Shown piece after piece: positions 7,728-17,217 of a stretch of 64,000 nucleotides of DNA (position 1 is its first letter; each line of letters starts with the position of its first letter). Source of the DNA: Syntrophus sp. (in: bacteria). Lineage in GTDB: Bacteria; Desulfobacterota; Syntrophorhabdia; Syntrophorhabdales; Syntrophorhabdaceae. The position numbers and the translations under genes are program-made. Below the pieces are notes generated by a model, which worked only from the letters and a program-made list of their open reading frames with translations, did not search any database and was not told where the DNA came from. Location: positions 1 to 64,000 of the forward strand of contig PNOF01000002.1 in the NCBI GenBank assembly GCA_013824645.1, given 5' to 3'.

Positions 7728-9026
7728 ATGGATCTCACAATAATTAAAGATAAAATGAGCAGTCGATTTGATAGTTTTGAGCTTTTTTACCTGAAAGAAA
7801 GAAGTAAAAAATTTGAAAGCAAAGAAAGAGAAATCTGCGGCATAGAATTTAAGGAAGAAGAAGGTATTGCGCTCCGGGCCATAGAAGACCATAAAATGGT
7901 TTTTGCTTATACTTATGACCATGAAAATGCCTACGAAGCCCTTTTACAGAATGCGACATCGCTGTTATCAATCACAGAAAGGGATACTGACAGGTTTTTC
8001 CCGGGGCAGTATAGCAATTATCCGGTTCTTTCCTTGTATGATAATGAAGGATTAATAGTTGATGACATACAAAAAACCGCACTCCTTATTGACATGGAGA
8101 CAAGCATCAGGGACTATGATAAAAGGATTGTTACGGTTCGGAATTGTGAGTTACAGGAGATAGAATATGAAAATAGGATCGAAAATTCCAATGGGCTGAC
8201 AGTAGAAGGAAAAAAGACCATTTATCTCCTCTCTGCTCTTTGTGTCGCAAAAGATGAAGATGAAGTCTCCTGGTACGACTGGTCATGGGCAAATAGTTTG
8301 AACAAGCTTGAGGGAAAAGAGCTTGGAAGACGAATTGCGGCAAAAACTATTTCGTTCCTTTCCGGGAAACAGATTGATACAGGTGTGTATCGTGGGATTC
8401 TGGCGCCTCAGGCTGCATGTGATATACTGGGCATTCTTTCAGAGTCATTTCTTTCCGAAAATCTCTTCAAAAAGAAAACAAAACTCAAGGCAAAAGAAGG
8501 TTCAAGATGTTTCTCGGAGGCTTTAACGATTATTGATTCCGGCAATATGGGGATAGACGCCTTTCCGTTTGATAGTGAAGGCGTGCCATCAAAAGAGAAC
8601 CTTGTCGTAAATAACGGGTATTTTGAAACGTTCCTCTATGATTCCTACTACGGACGCAAGTTTAGTATCAATTCAACAGGAAACAGTGTGCGGTCGGGCA
8701 TTAAGGACATGCCCAAGTGTGGTCCGAGGGGTACCTTTATCAGCCAGGGCGAACGGGATATCATGGATATTTTCACAAAAGGGATTATTATCGAAGAGCT
8801 TATGGGCACTCATACCGCGAACCCGATCACAGGCGACTTTTCCCTTGGCGCTATAGGACATTTGTGCAAAGGCGACGAAAGGATACCCTTTCAGGGGGTA
8901 ATCTTTTCGGGGAATGTTTTTGAATTACTCCAGAATGTTAAAGAAGTAGGCAATGACCTGAAGTTTTACGGGGTTTTCGGCTCACCTTCTCTTTATATAG
9001 AAGGTCTAAAAATAAGTGGAAAATAG
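7728..9026 (+). CDS. pmbA: TldD/PmbA family metalloprotease, PmbA type
   Basis: The 432-aa protein has the PmbA layout: a beta-rich N-terminal half and a C-terminal barrel with NLVVNNGYFETFLYDSYYG, GTHTANPITGDFS and a final GSPSLYIEGL. PmbA (TldE) partners with TldD as a zinc protease that degrades peptides or matures modified peptides. It lacks the HExxxH zinc motif, as expected for the TldE/PmbA subunit. No tldD is in the window. AAGGGG precedes the ATG. Confidence 0.88.
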   Translation: MDLTIIKDKMSSRFDSFELFYLKERSKKFESKEREICGIEFKEEEGIALRAIEDHKMVFAYTYDHENAYEALLQNATSLLSITERDTDRFFPGQYSNYPVLSLYDNEGLIVDDIQKTALLIDMETSIRDYDKRIVTVRNCELQEIEYENRIENSNGLTVEGKKTIYLLSALCVAKDEDEVSWYDWSWANSLNKLEGKELGRRIAAKTISFLSGKQIDTGVYRGILAPQAACDILGILSESFLSENLFKKKTKLKAKEGSRCFSEALTIIDSGNMGIDAFPFDSEGVPSKENLVVNNGYFETFLYDSYYGRKFSINSTGNSVRSGIKDMPKCGPRGTFISQGERDIMDIFTKGIIIEELMGTHTANPITGDFSLGAIGHLCKGDERIPFQGVIFSGNVFELLQNVKEVGNDLKFYGVFGSPSLYIEGLKISGK

Positions 9027-9104
9027 TAAATTTAATATTCATTGAAATATATTGAGAAAATTATCAAAATAACTTGACAGGACATTGTTTTTACTGTAAT
9101 TGTT

Positions 9105-9127
9105 ATGTGTTCAGTGGTTGAACATAT
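9105..9127. promoter_or_regulatory. Palindromic operator candidate ahead of the polysaccharide regulator
   Basis: TGTTCA (9108-9113), five bases, TGAACA (9119-9124) form a perfect inverted repeat that extends to nine-base arms with one mismatch. A TTGACA box lies at 9074-9079 with TAATTG about 17-18 bases on, so the palindrome sits just downstream of a plausible promoter and about 70 bases before the regulator start. It would suit autoregulation by the winged-helix protein at 9197. A second small palindrome, GGCAGT-A-ACTGCC, is at 9154-9166. Confidence 0.5.
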
Positions 9128-9196
9128 CAAAAAATCGTTATTACCCTTCTCCCGGCAGTAACTGCCTGATGGCGGTAGCCTATCCCAAAATAGCCC

Positions 9197-9526
9197 ATGA
9201 ACGAAGCTCAATTTAAAACCCTCAGGCAATTATCAGTAGAAGGCACCGTTTCGCAACGGGACCTTTCTAAAAAGGTAGGATTGAGTCTTGGCAGCGTAAA
9301 TTATATTATGAAAGAACTCATCAAAAAGGGATATGTCAAGACTCAACGGTTCAAGAATTCAAGCAATAAAGCCGCCTACATCTATGCTCTCACTCCGCAT
9401 GGGATAAACGCACGTATTCAACAAACGCAGATATTCCTGGAACAAAAAGTTGTGGAATATGAAAGGTTAAAACGTGAAATAGATGAACTAAAAAATGAGT
9501 ATGAAAGCCAGGAAAGGCCACGATAA
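9197..9526 (+). CDS. MarR family EPS-associated transcriptional regulator
   Basis: The 109-aa protein has a winged helix-turn-helix (about 8-75: VSQRDLSKKVGLSLGSVNYIMKELIKKGYVK) and a C-terminal coiled coil (about 78-105). This is the small MarR-like family found at the head of exopolysaccharide/O-antigen loci. It directly precedes the Wzm/Wzt exporter. An inverted repeat at 9105-9127 is a candidate binding site. The ligand is unknown. Confidence 0.85.
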   Translation: MNEAQFKTLRQLSVEGTVSQRDLSKKVGLSLGSVNYIMKELIKKGYVKTQRFKNSSNKAAYIYALTPHGINARIQQTQIFLEQKVVEYERLKREIDELKNEYESQERPR

Positions 9527-9564
9527 TTTGAAGTTGCAGACTGTAACAATAGAGCAAGAATAAG

Positions 9565-10413
9565 ATGGATAGACAGGATAACTGGACAACCATCATCAGG
9601 CCGGTCAGCGGCTGGCTCAATTTCAATTTGGCGGAGCTTTGGCGCTACCGGGACCTGATTGTGCTCTTTGTTAGGCGGGATTTTGTGGCCATCTACAAGC
9701 AGACCATCCTGGGGCCTCTATGGTTCCTGTTGCAACCACTGTTTTCCACGTTAGTGTTCACCGTTATTTTCGGCAAGATCGCCAATATTCCCACCGATGG
9801 CATGCCACCCATGCTGTTTTACATGGCTGGAATTGTGGCGTGGAATTACTTTGCCACCTGTCTTACCTCGACGTCCAATACATTTGTTGCCAATGCTGGC
9901 ATTTTTGGCAAAGTCTATTTCCCTCGATTGACCGTGCCCGTGTCTGTTGTCATTGTGGGCCTTCTGACGTTTGCGATTCAGTTATTTCTGTTCATCGGAT
10001 TTTTTTTCTACTTTTATCTGCGCGGAGCACCACTGCAGCCATCCCTCTGGATACTCGCCATGCCATTGCTTGTCGTGCAGATGGGTATTCTCGGTCTGGG
10101 CATGGGAATACTTGTGTCTTCCCTTACCACCAAATACCGCGATCTTTCATTCGCAGTCGGGTTTGGAACACAGCTCGGGATGTACGCCACACCGATAGTC
10201 TACCCCATGTCGCAAATACCTGAACGGTGGCAGTGGTTGTATGCCATCAATCCGATGGCGAGCATAGTGGAAACCTTTCGTTTTGCCTTTCTGGGCTCTG
10301 GTTCAGTCAATCCTCAGTACCTTGCAATCAGCGCAGGAATGACACTGCTGATCTTTTTCGTGGGAATTGTCCTCTTCAGCCGAATTGAAAAGACATTTAT
10401 GGATACGGTCTAG
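9565..10413 (+). CDS. wzm: Polysaccharide ABC exporter, permease (Wzm-like)
   Basis: The 282-aa ABC-2 type membrane protein has about six transmembrane helices and the family pattern LFVRRDFVAIYKQTILGPLW near the N terminus and INPMASIVETFR near the C terminus. With the next gene it forms the inner-membrane exporter that moves a lipid-linked finished glycan to the periplasm. First structural gene of the locus, 38 bases after the regulator. Higher GC than several downstream glycosyltransferase genes. Confidence 0.92.
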   Translation: MDRQDNWTTIIRPVSGWLNFNLAELWRYRDLIVLFVRRDFVAIYKQTILGPLWFLLQPLFSTLVFTVIFGKIANIPTDGMPPMLFYMAGIVAWNYFATCLTSTSNTFVANAGIFGKVYFPRLTVPVSVVIVGLLTFAIQLFLFIGFFFYFYLRGAPLQPSLWILAMPLLVVQMGILGLGMGILVSSLTTKYRDLSFAVGFGTQLGMYATPIVYPMSQIPERWQWLYAINPMASIVETFRFAFLGSGSVNPQYLAISAGMTLLIFFVGIVLFSRIEKTFMDTV

Positions 10414-10417
10414 ATGT

Positions 10418-11701
10418 ATGAGTGACACCGTCATCAAGGTAGAACATCTCAGTAAAGAATACCACCTTGGTACTATCAGCCACGGTACACTGTATCGTGA
10501 TCTGCAGAGTTGGAGTGCAAGGCTTCTGGGCAAAGAAGATCCAAATTCGAAAATCGACTCAATTGGTCGTAGAGTTCGGAATAGCGCATTCAAAGCCCTT
10601 GACGATGTCTCGTTTGAGGTCAAGCAGGGTGATGTGCTCGGAGTAATCGGGCGCAACGGTGCCGGCAAATCCACACTGCTCAAGATTATCTCACGAGTTA
10701 CGGCACCGAGCAGTGGAGCGATAAAGATTAAAGGACACGTGGCAAGCCTGTTGGAGGTGGGAACGGGTTTTCATCCCGAACTGACTGGCAGAGAAAATAT
10801 ATTCCTGAATGGAACCATCCTGGGAATGAGAAAAGCTGAAATCCAGAGAAAATTGGACGGCATCGTGGATTTTTCTGGTGTGGAACAATTTCTGGACTCT
10901 CCTGTCAAGCGCTATTCCAGCGGAATGTATGTACGTCTTGCTTTTGCCGTGGCAGCTCATCTGGAGCCGGAAATCCTTCTTGTTGATGAAGTTCTGGCGG
11001 TAGGAGATATTCAATTTCAAAAACAGTGCCTGGGAAAAATGAAGGAAATCAGTGAGGGAGGACGTACGGTTATTTTTGTGAGTCACAGCTTACAAACCAT
11101 ATCATCACTTTGTGAGAAGTGTCTTCTATTGGAGGATGGTAGAATTAAACGGTTTGGCGCTACTACTGAAGTTGTTCTGGAATATTTGGGTGGAGGTGGA
11201 AGTAGCTGTGCTAACTTTACAAATTTAGGAAAAGTTGTTGGTGACAGTTTTGTACAGTTATTGATGGGTGAAGTAATCAACAATAAGCAGGAACCAGTAA
11301 ATGAAATAGACATAAGGGAGCCATTAGCCATACGCATGCGTTTCAGAGTACTTCAAGACTCTGCAATCCGTTACATTCCAAACTTTCATTTTATTGTTCC
11401 GGGCGGCTTATATGCTTTTGTCTCATCTCCACAAAAACTTCATCGCTTGTCATCTGGAGATTATGAAACTACTTGCTATATACCGGGAAATTTTTTAAAT
11501 GAAGGAGCTTACTATGTAGGCCTGGCAATAAGTTCATATGAACCAGGGCTCACAATCCACTTTTTTGAACCTGCTGTACTCACTTTTAATATTAAAGATC
11601 CAATGGATGGCTCGGTAGGCAGATATGGTTTTGGATATGCGAACGTGATGCCTGGTGTTGTAAGGCCGCAACTTGATTGGGGGGTGCAAAAGTTAACATG
11701 A
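10418..11701 (+). CDS. wzt: Polysaccharide ABC exporter, ATPase with C-terminal glycan-recognition domain (Wzt-like)
   Basis: About 427 aa from the ATG at 10418; an earlier in-frame start at 10367 lies inside wzm and is unlikely. Walker [10 protein letters not shown] (about 77-85), signature [12 protein letters not shown] and Walker [13 protein letters not shown] form the ATPase half. A beta-rich domain of about 170 aa follows (250-427), as in Wzt proteins that read the terminal modification of the O-antigen chain before export. The extra domain implies the polymer carries a specific non-reducing-end cap, for which the many methyltransferases in this locus are candidates. It overlaps the start of rfbF by four bases. 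Confidence 0.92.
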   Translation: MSDTVIKVEHLSKEYHLGTISHGTLYRDLQSWSARLLGKEDPNSKIDSIGRRVRNSAFKALDDVSFEVKQGDVLGVIGRNGAGKSTLLKIISRVTAPSSGAIKIKGHVASLLEVGTGFHPELTGRENIFLNGTILGMRKAEIQRKLDGIVDFSGVEQFLDSPVKRYSSGMYVRLAFAVAAHLEPEILLVDEVLAVGDIQFQKQCLGKMKEISEGGRTVIFVSHSLQTISSLCEKCLLLEDGRIKRFGATTEVVLEYLGGGGSSCANFTNLGKVVGDSFVQLLMGEVINNKQEPVNEIDIREPLAIRMRFRVLQDSAIRYIPNFHFIVPGGLYAFVSSPQKLHRLSSGDYETTCYIPGNFLNEGAYYVGLAISSYEPGLTIHFFEPAVLTFNIKDPMDGSVGRYGFGYANVMPGVVRPQLDWGVQKLT

Positions 11702-12468
11702 AAGCGGTAATTCTTGCTGGTGGTCTTGGAACAAGGATCAGTGAAGAAACTCATCTGAAGCCCAAACCTATGATTGAGGTGGGTGGAAAGCCGATCCTTT
11801 GGCATATCATGAAAATTTACTCTGCTCACGGTGTAAATGATTTTATTATCTGCTGCGGCTACAAGGGATATATCATCAAAGAATATTTTGCTAATTATTT
11901 TCTGCATATGTCTGATGTCACCTTTGACATGGCCAATAACCGAATGGAAGTACATCAGCAGCATGCAGAGCCATGGCGTGTAACACTGGTCGATACCGGT
12001 GAGGATACGCTGACTGGTGGCCGTCTTAAGCGAGTTGCCAACTATCTTGATAATGAAGAAGCCTTTTGCTTTACTTATGGCGATGGCGTTGCCGATATCG
12101 ATATTACTGCTGAAATTGTATTTCACAAGGAGCATGGTAAACTGGCGACTGTTGTGGCAGTACAACCACCTGGGCGTTATGGCGCATTACAGCTTGACAA
12201 TAGGTGTGTAACCGGATTCTCTGAAAAACCCCGTGGTGATGGTGGTCTGATCAACGGAGGTTTTTTTATTCTCTCTCCCCGATGCATTGAGTTGATACAT
12301 GGCAATTCCAGTAGCTGGGAAGGGGAGCCTATCAACCGATTAGCTGAAATGGGTGAATTAATGGCATTTGAACATAGCGGATTCTGGCAGCCGATGGATA
12401 CGCTCAGAGACAAGAATCATCTTGAGGAGCTTTGGGATAGTGGCAAGGCCCCCTGGAAGGTCTGGTAA
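11698..12468 (+). CDS. rfbF: Glucose-1-phosphate cytidylyltransferase
   Basis: The 256-aa protein starts at the ATG overlapping the wzt stop. It has the nucleotidyltransferase loop [11 protein letters not shown]...[10 protein letters not shown] near the N terminus, the YGDGVADID metal motif and the family's GGFFILSPR block, at the standard length of 257 aa. It makes CDP-glucose from CTP and glucose-1-phosphate, the entry to CDP-deoxysugars. It is translationally coupled to rfbG. Confidence 0.95.
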   Translation: MKAVILAGGLGTRISEETHLKPKPMIEVGGKPILWHIMKIYSAHGVNDFIICCGYKGYIIKEYFANYFLHMSDVTFDMANNRMEVHQQHAEPWRVTLVDTGEDTLTGGRLKRVANYLDNEEAFCFTYGDGVADIDITAEIVFHKEHGKLATVVAVQPPGRYGALQLDNRCVTGFSEKPRGDGGLINGGFFILSPRCIELIHGNSSSWEGEPINRLAEMGELMAFEHSGFWQPMDTLRDKNHLEELWDSGKAPWKVW

Positions 12469-13547
12469 TGCAGCAGTTTGATAATATTTATCATAACCGG
12501 CGCGCTCTGGTGACCGGACATACCGGGTTCAAAGGGAGCTGGCTTGCTCTCTGGCTGCAGGAGTTGGGGGCGAGTGTCAGCGGAGTTGCCCTTGCGCCTG
12601 ATACTCATCCCAACCATTGGGATCTTCTGAAACTGGATATACAGGAAGAACGGATTGATATCCGCGATAGTGCTGCTGTAGCAGAATGTCTGGATAGCAT
12701 GAAGCCGGAGATTGTTTTTCATCTTGCTGCCCAGCCTTTGGTGCGGCGTTCATATCAGGATCCGCTGGAGACATGGTCAACTAATGTAATTGGTACGGCC
12801 AATCTGCTTGAAGCCTGCCGCAACACACCGGGAGTTCGGGCAGTCATAGTTGTTACAACAGATAAGGTTTATGAGAATAATGAATGCTTATGTGGATACC
12901 GCGAAACGGATCGCCTTGGCGGGCACGACCCCTACAGTGCTTCGAAAGCAGCAGCAGAACTGGTGGCAAACAGTTTCCGTAAATCTTTTTTTCATGTTCC
13001 ATCTTCTCCATTTCTGGCCACAGCGCGTGCCGGAAATGTCATCGGCGGCGGTGACTGGTCGGCAGATCGGTTGATCCCTGACCTGATACGTGCTGTTCAA
13101 ACGGGCAGTTCACTGGAAATACGTTCTCCCTTGGCAACAAGGCCCTGGCAGCATGTACTGGAGTGTCTCAGTGGTTACCTGTTACTGGGTCAAAAACTGC
13201 TTGAGGGACAGTCTGAATACGCCGATGCATGGAACTTTGGGCCGGAACAGGATAGCAACAGGACAGTTTCCGAAGTTCTGACAAGCATAAAAACCTTTTT
13301 GCCGCAGATAAACTGGCATCAGACATCAGATACCCAGCTACACGAGGCCAACCTTCTTTATTTGGACAGCTCCAAAGCAAAAAAACAATTACAGTGGAAA
13401 CCGGTATGGACACTGGAGGAAGGACTTGCAGCCACTGCACAATGGTACAGCACATTTATTGAAAACAATAGGATTCTCAGTCGACAACAGTTGATTACAT
13501 TTGTTGAAGCTGCTTCAGATAAAGGTCTAAGTTGGATTACGGAATGA
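12468..13547 (+). CDS. rfbG: CDP-glucose 4,6-dehydratase
   Basis: The 359-aa extended short-chain dehydrogenase has TGHTGFKGSWL near the N terminus, a TTDKVYEN block, and YSASKAAAE supplying the Tyr-Lys pair. It converts CDP-glucose to CDP-4-keto-6-deoxyglucose. The start overlaps the rfbF stop (TAATG), and the order rfbF-rfbG is the canonical CDP-sugar pair. No rfbH (3-dehydratase) follows, so the 3-hydroxyl is probably kept. Confidence 0.95.
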   Translation: MQQFDNIYHNRRALVTGHTGFKGSWLALWLQELGASVSGVALAPDTHPNHWDLLKLDIQEERIDIRDSAAVAECLDSMKPEIVFHLAAQPLVRRSYQDPLETWSTNVIGTANLLEACRNTPGVRAVIVVTTDKVYENNECLCGYRETDRLGGHDPYSASKAAAELVANSFRKSFFHVPSSPFLATARAGNVIGGGDWSADRLIPDLIRAVQTGSSLEIRSPLATRPWQHVLECLSGYLLLGQKLLEGQSEYADAWNFGPEQDSNRTVSEVLTSIKTFLPQINWHQTSDTQLHEANLLYLDSSKAKKQLQWKPVWTLEEGLAATAQWYSTFIENNRILSRQQLITFVEAASDKGLSWITE

Positions 13548-14095
13548 AGATTGTTCAAACTCCTATTTCAGGCGTATCTCTGGTAGAAACCACCCCGTAT
13601 CGCGATGAACGGGGACATTTCTATCGGGCTTTTTGCCATCGCGAGCTGGCTCCAATCATTGGCAACCGTCAGATTGAACAGATTAATGTTTCGCGAACTG
13701 ACGTGGTCGGCGCTATACGCGGCATGCATTTTCAGCGTAAGCCTCATGCAGAGATGAAACTTATCCGTTGCATTAAGGGAAAAGTATGGGATGTTGCCGT
13801 TGATCTGCGGGAAGGCTCAGATACTTACTTACAGTGGTATGCGATTGAATTAAGTACGGAAGACTGCAGCATGTTTGTGATTCCTGAAGGATGCGCCCAT
13901 GGTTTTCAGGTATTGGAGCCCGAAAGTGAACTACTTTATCTCCATACTGCCAGCTACTCGGCTGAATCAGAGGGTGGAGTGCGTTTTGATGACCCTTTGG
14001 TTTCAATCATGTGGCCGTTGCCGGTATCAGATATATCAAACCGTGACAAGTCACATCCGTTTCTTCAATCCAGTTTTTCAGGTTTACTCATATGA
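13544..14095 (+). CDS. rfbC: dTDP-4-dehydrorhamnose 3,5-epimerase-like cupin
   Basis: The 183-aa RmlC-like cupin has GAIRGMHFQRKPHAEMKLIRC with the catalytic histidine, and DVAVDLREGS. It starts at the ATG overlapping the rfbG stop. Here the substrate is expected to be a CDP- rather than dTDP-linked 4-keto-6-deoxysugar, since it is coupled to rfbFG and no rmlA/rmlB is present. It would epimerise C3 and/or C5 before C-methylation. Mono- or double epimerase activity cannot be told from sequence. Confidence 0.85.
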   Translation: MKIVQTPISGVSLVETTPYRDERGHFYRAFCHRELAPIIGNRQIEQINVSRTDVVGAIRGMHFQRKPHAEMKLIRCIKGKVWDVAVDLREGSDTYLQWYAIELSTEDCSMFVIPEGCAHGFQVLEPESELLYLHTASYSAESEGGVRFDDPLVSIMWPLPVSDISNRDKSHPFLQSSFSGLLI

Positions 14096-15315
14096 ACTGC
14101 CGTCATTGCCACACTCTGCTTGAACAGACATTTCTTGATCTTGGTTATGCTCCACCCTCGAATGCCTATCTTACAGCGCAAGAGCTTTCCACGCCTGAAC
14201 TATATTTTCCATTGAAGCTAAAGGTATGCACTAACTGCTGGCTGGTGCAGACAGAGGATTATGCTCGTGCCGATGAGTTGTTCAGATACGATTATGCCTA
14301 TTTTTCCTCAACATCGACCAGTTGGCTCGCCCACACAGCCCACTATGCAAATATGATTATCAATAGACTGGAATTGAATGCAAACAGTCTTGTAATTGAA
14401 GTTGCCTCTAACGATGGCTATTTGCTTAAGAATTTTGTGGCAGCTGGTATCCCTTGCATAGGCATTGAGCCAACTGCCGGTACTGCTGAGGCCGCTGAGA
14501 AACTGGGCATACCCGTTGTGAGGGAATTCTTTGGGTTTGGATTGGCAAAAAAGCTCATCATAGAAGGTAAACAAGCTGATCTCATAGTGGGTAACAACGT
14601 CTTTGCCCATGTGCCGGATATTAATGATTTTACAGCGGGACTGAAGGCCGCTCTGAAACCGGGCGGTGTAATAACCCTTGAATTCCCGCATTTAATGAAG
14701 CTGATAGATCTGGTTCAGTTCGATACGGTGTATCATGAGCATTTTTCATATCTTTCTCTGCATGTAGTACAGCATATTTTTGAGCAATCAAGCCTCAGAA
14801 TATGGGATGTGGAAGAACTGCCTACCCATGGCGGCAGCCTAAGGATTTATGCCTGTCACCAGGATGATAAACGCGATGATACCACTGCAGTTAGTCACCT
14901 TTTAGAGGAAGAAAGAAGTTTTGGTATATGCAAGCTAACAACATATCAGGGACTTCAGACAAAAGCGAATAAGCTTAAAAATGATTTGCTGGTGTTTCTC
15001 CTGGAACAAAAAAAGGCTGGCAAAACCGTTGTCGCCTATGGCGCTGCTGCCAAGGGGAACACCTTGTTGAATTATGCGGGAGTCAAGCCCGATCTGTTGC
15101 CATATGTCTGCGATGCTGCGCCCTCCAAGCAGGGTAAATTCCTACCCGGCAGCCATATACCTGTTGTAGCTCCATCATTACTGCGGGAACACAGGCCGGA
15201 TGTTGTATTGATACTACCTTGGAATATTGCCGAAGAAGTTATTGCTCAGCATGGTTATGTTCGCGAATGGGGCGGAAAATTTGTAACTGCAGTGCCGCTG
15301 TTACAGGTTATTTAG
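14092..15315 (+). CDS. Sugar C-methyltransferase with N-terminal zinc domain
   Basis: The 407-aa protein has the three-part build of NDP-hexose C-methyltransferases (TylC3/CloU type). There is an N-terminal zinc knuckle (C-x2-C in CRHCH, and CTNC near 45-48), a SAM-binding Rossmann fold (VIEVASNDGYLLKNF, about 100-114) and a C-terminal domain beginning VVAYGAAAKGN. These enzymes add a methyl branch to a 4-keto-6-deoxysugar, usually at C3 or C5. It overlaps the epimerase stop by four bases. With rfbF, rfbG, rfbC-like and the reductase that follows it predicts a branched-chain CDP-sugar. Confidence 0.85.
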   Translation: MNCRHCHTLLEQTFLDLGYAPPSNAYLTAQELSTPELYFPLKLKVCTNCWLVQTEDYARADELFRYDYAYFSSTSTSWLAHTAHYANMIINRLELNANSLVIEVASNDGYLLKNFVAAGIPCIGIEPTAGTAEAAEKLGIPVVREFFGFGLAKKLIIEGKQADLIVGNNVFAHVPDINDFTAGLKAALKPGGVITLEFPHLMKLIDLVQFDTVYHEHFSYLSLHVVQHIFEQSSLRIWDVEELPTHGGSLRIYACHQDDKRDDTTAVSHLLEEERSFGICKLTTYQGLQTKANKLKNDLLVFLLEQKKAGKTVVAYGAAAKGNTLLNYAGVKPDLLPYVCDAAPSKQGKFLPGSHIPVVAPSLLREHRPDVVLILPWNIAEEVIAQHGYVREWGGKFVTAVPLLQVI

Positions 15316-15324
15316 GAGCGAATT

Positions 15325-16164
15325 GTGAAAATAGCAGTTACCGGAGCAAGTGGCTTCATCGGTCGTCATGTGTTGGCAGAGCTTGCACGTACTCAAGCAG
15401 AGATCGTTGCTGTTACACGTGACCCACGACATTTACAAAATTTATCCACGCGTATGCATGTTGTTGAAATGGACATTTCTTTGCCAGGGATAGACTGTTT
15501 TGCGCAAATGGGACATCCGGATGCACTAATACACCTTGCTTGGGATGGTTTGCCAAACTATAAATCATTGCACCACTTTGAAATGGAATTACCGAGACAC
15601 TATCATTTTCTTAAGACGATGATTAAGGCAGGGCTTACTTCGTTATTGGTTACAGGAACCTGTTTTGAATATGGCATGCAATCCGGAGCATTATCTGAGG
15701 ACACACCAACGTTGCCGGTAAATGCGTATGGGTTTGCAAAGGATCGGCTTCGCAAACAGTTAGAATTTCTTAGTTGTGAATACACTTTTTCAATGATATG
15801 GGCACGTCTTTTTTATACCTATGGCGAAGGTCAATCAGCCGCCTCGCTTTATCAACAATTGCTGGCTGCTGAGTCACGTGGTGATAAAAGCTTTGACATG
15901 TCCGGTGGGGAGCAACTGCGTGATTATCTTCCTGTTGCAAATGTAGCGCAAATGATTGTTAAACTGGCGTTGAGCCAAGTCAATGCAGGAGTGGTCAATA
16001 TATGTTCTGGGCAACCTATTAGTGTACGACGACTAGTTGAGGGATGGATACGCGAGAATCGATGGAATATTAGCATGAACCTTGGCAGGTATCCATATCC
16101 TGATTACGAACCAATGGTGTTCTGGGGCGATCGGCAGCGCCTCGATTCTATTTTAGGAAAATAA
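15325..16164 (+). CDS. NAD(P)-dependent sugar epimerase/4-ketoreductase
   Basis: The 279-aa extended SDR starts at GTG (AGGAG at 15315-15319). It has VTGASGFIGRHVL at the N terminus and TGTCFEYGMQ...YGFAKDRLR carrying the Tyr-x3-Lys pair. By position, last of the coupled CDP-sugar genes, it is the likely 4-ketoreductase finishing the branched deoxysugar. Epimerisation is the alternative. The stop overlaps the next start (TAATG). Confidence 0.82.
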   Translation: MKIAVTGASGFIGRHVLAELARTQAEIVAVTRDPRHLQNLSTRMHVVEMDISLPGIDCFAQMGHPDALIHLAWDGLPNYKSLHHFEMELPRHYHFLKTMIKAGLTSLLVTGTCFEYGMQSGALSEDTPTLPVNAYGFAKDRLRKQLEFLSCEYTFSMIWARLFYTYGEGQSAASLYQQLLAAESRGDKSFDMSGGEQLRDYLPVANVAQMIVKLALSQVNAGVVNICSGQPISVRRLVEGWIRENRWNISMNLGRYPYPDYEPMVFWGDRQRLDSILGK

Positions 16165-17216
16165 TGAAGTACCGTGAATTGTTTAAGGTTGAGGGCCTTC
16201 CTGTATTGCAGAATAGGTTGTTTTTGGATCGGGATAGCGCCAAGGCAAGCCCAAAGGGCAATGTTATTCTGGTTCAGGACATAGAGACCGGATTGATATT
16301 CAACAGTGCATTTGATGCGGCACTTCTCAAATATAATTCTGATTATCAGAATGAGCAAGCTTGTTCAGGTGTGTTCCGGAAGCACCTTGATGAGGTAAAA
16401 GATATTATCCAGAGGCATTTTCATAATAAACCACTCATTGAGGTTGGATGTGGTAAGGGATTTTTTCTGGAATTTTTGCGCAAGGAAGGTTATCAAATCA
16501 CGGGTGTTGACCCAGCCTATGAAGGAAAGAACCAAAACGTGATCAGGGCATGTTTTGATGACGGATTAGGGATCTCCGCAGAAGGCATTGTATTGCGCCA
16601 TGTTTTAGAGCATATGCCAGATCCGGTAGAATTTCTTTCAAGAATTGCCAAAGCAAACGGTGGGAAGGGGCTGATATATATTGAGGTGCCCTGTTTTGAT
16701 TGGATATGCCGAAAGAGAGCATGGTTTGATATTTATTATGAGCATGTAAATTATTTTCGACTTGCCGACTTTCGTCGTATATTCGGTAACATCCTTGATT
16801 GTGGACATGTTTTTGGGGGACAGTATTTATACATAGTAGCTGATATTGTCTCTTTAAAAAAACCATTTTGGAAAAAAAATGATCAAGTTTATTTCCCGTC
16901 TGACTTTCTGGTAAATGTTAAGCTCTTGGCTGCTTCTGCAAAAGAAAAGGTGAATGCAATCTGGGGCGGGGCTTCCAAGGGCGTAGTCTTTGCCCTCTAT
17001 ATGGAAAAAGCTGGGGTCGCCATTGATCTTGTTATTGATATTAATCCCGCTAAACAGGGGAACTATCTGCCAATAAGCGGCTTAAAAGTATCAACACCAG
17101 ATGAGGCAATGAATATGTTGCAGGCTGGAGATAACATTTTTGTCATGAATTCTAATTATTTAAATGAAATTATTGATCTCTCAAATAATAAGTATCATTA
17201 CATAAAGGTGGATTAG
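16164..17216 (+). CDS. SAM-dependent methyltransferase with C-methyltransferase-like C-terminal domain
   Basis: The 350-aa protein has SAM motif I LIEVGCGKGFFLEFL (about residues 91-105), the VLRHVLEHMPDP loop and a C-terminal module IWGGASKG that resembles the last domain of sugar C-methyltransferases. It lacks the N-terminal zinc knuckle of the 14092 gene. The target is probably a nucleotide sugar or glycan. Starts one base inside the upstream stop. Confidence 0.75.
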   Translation: MKYRELFKVEGLPVLQNRLFLDRDSAKASPKGNVILVQDIETGLIFNSAFDAALLKYNSDYQNEQACSGVFRKHLDEVKDIIQRHFHNKPLIEVGCGKGFFLEFLRKEGYQITGVDPAYEGKNQNVIRACFDDGLGISAEGIVLRHVLEHMPDPVEFLSRIAKANGGKGLIYIEVPCFDWICRKRAWFDIYYEHVNYFRLADFRRIFGNILDCGHVFGGQYLYIVADIVSLKKPFWKKNDQVYFPSDFLVNVKLLAASAKEKVNAIWGGASKGVVFALYMEKAGVAIDLVIDINPAKQGNYLPISGLKVSTPDEAMNMLQAGDNIFVMNSNYLNEIIDLSNNKYHYIKVD

Positions 17217-17217
17217 A

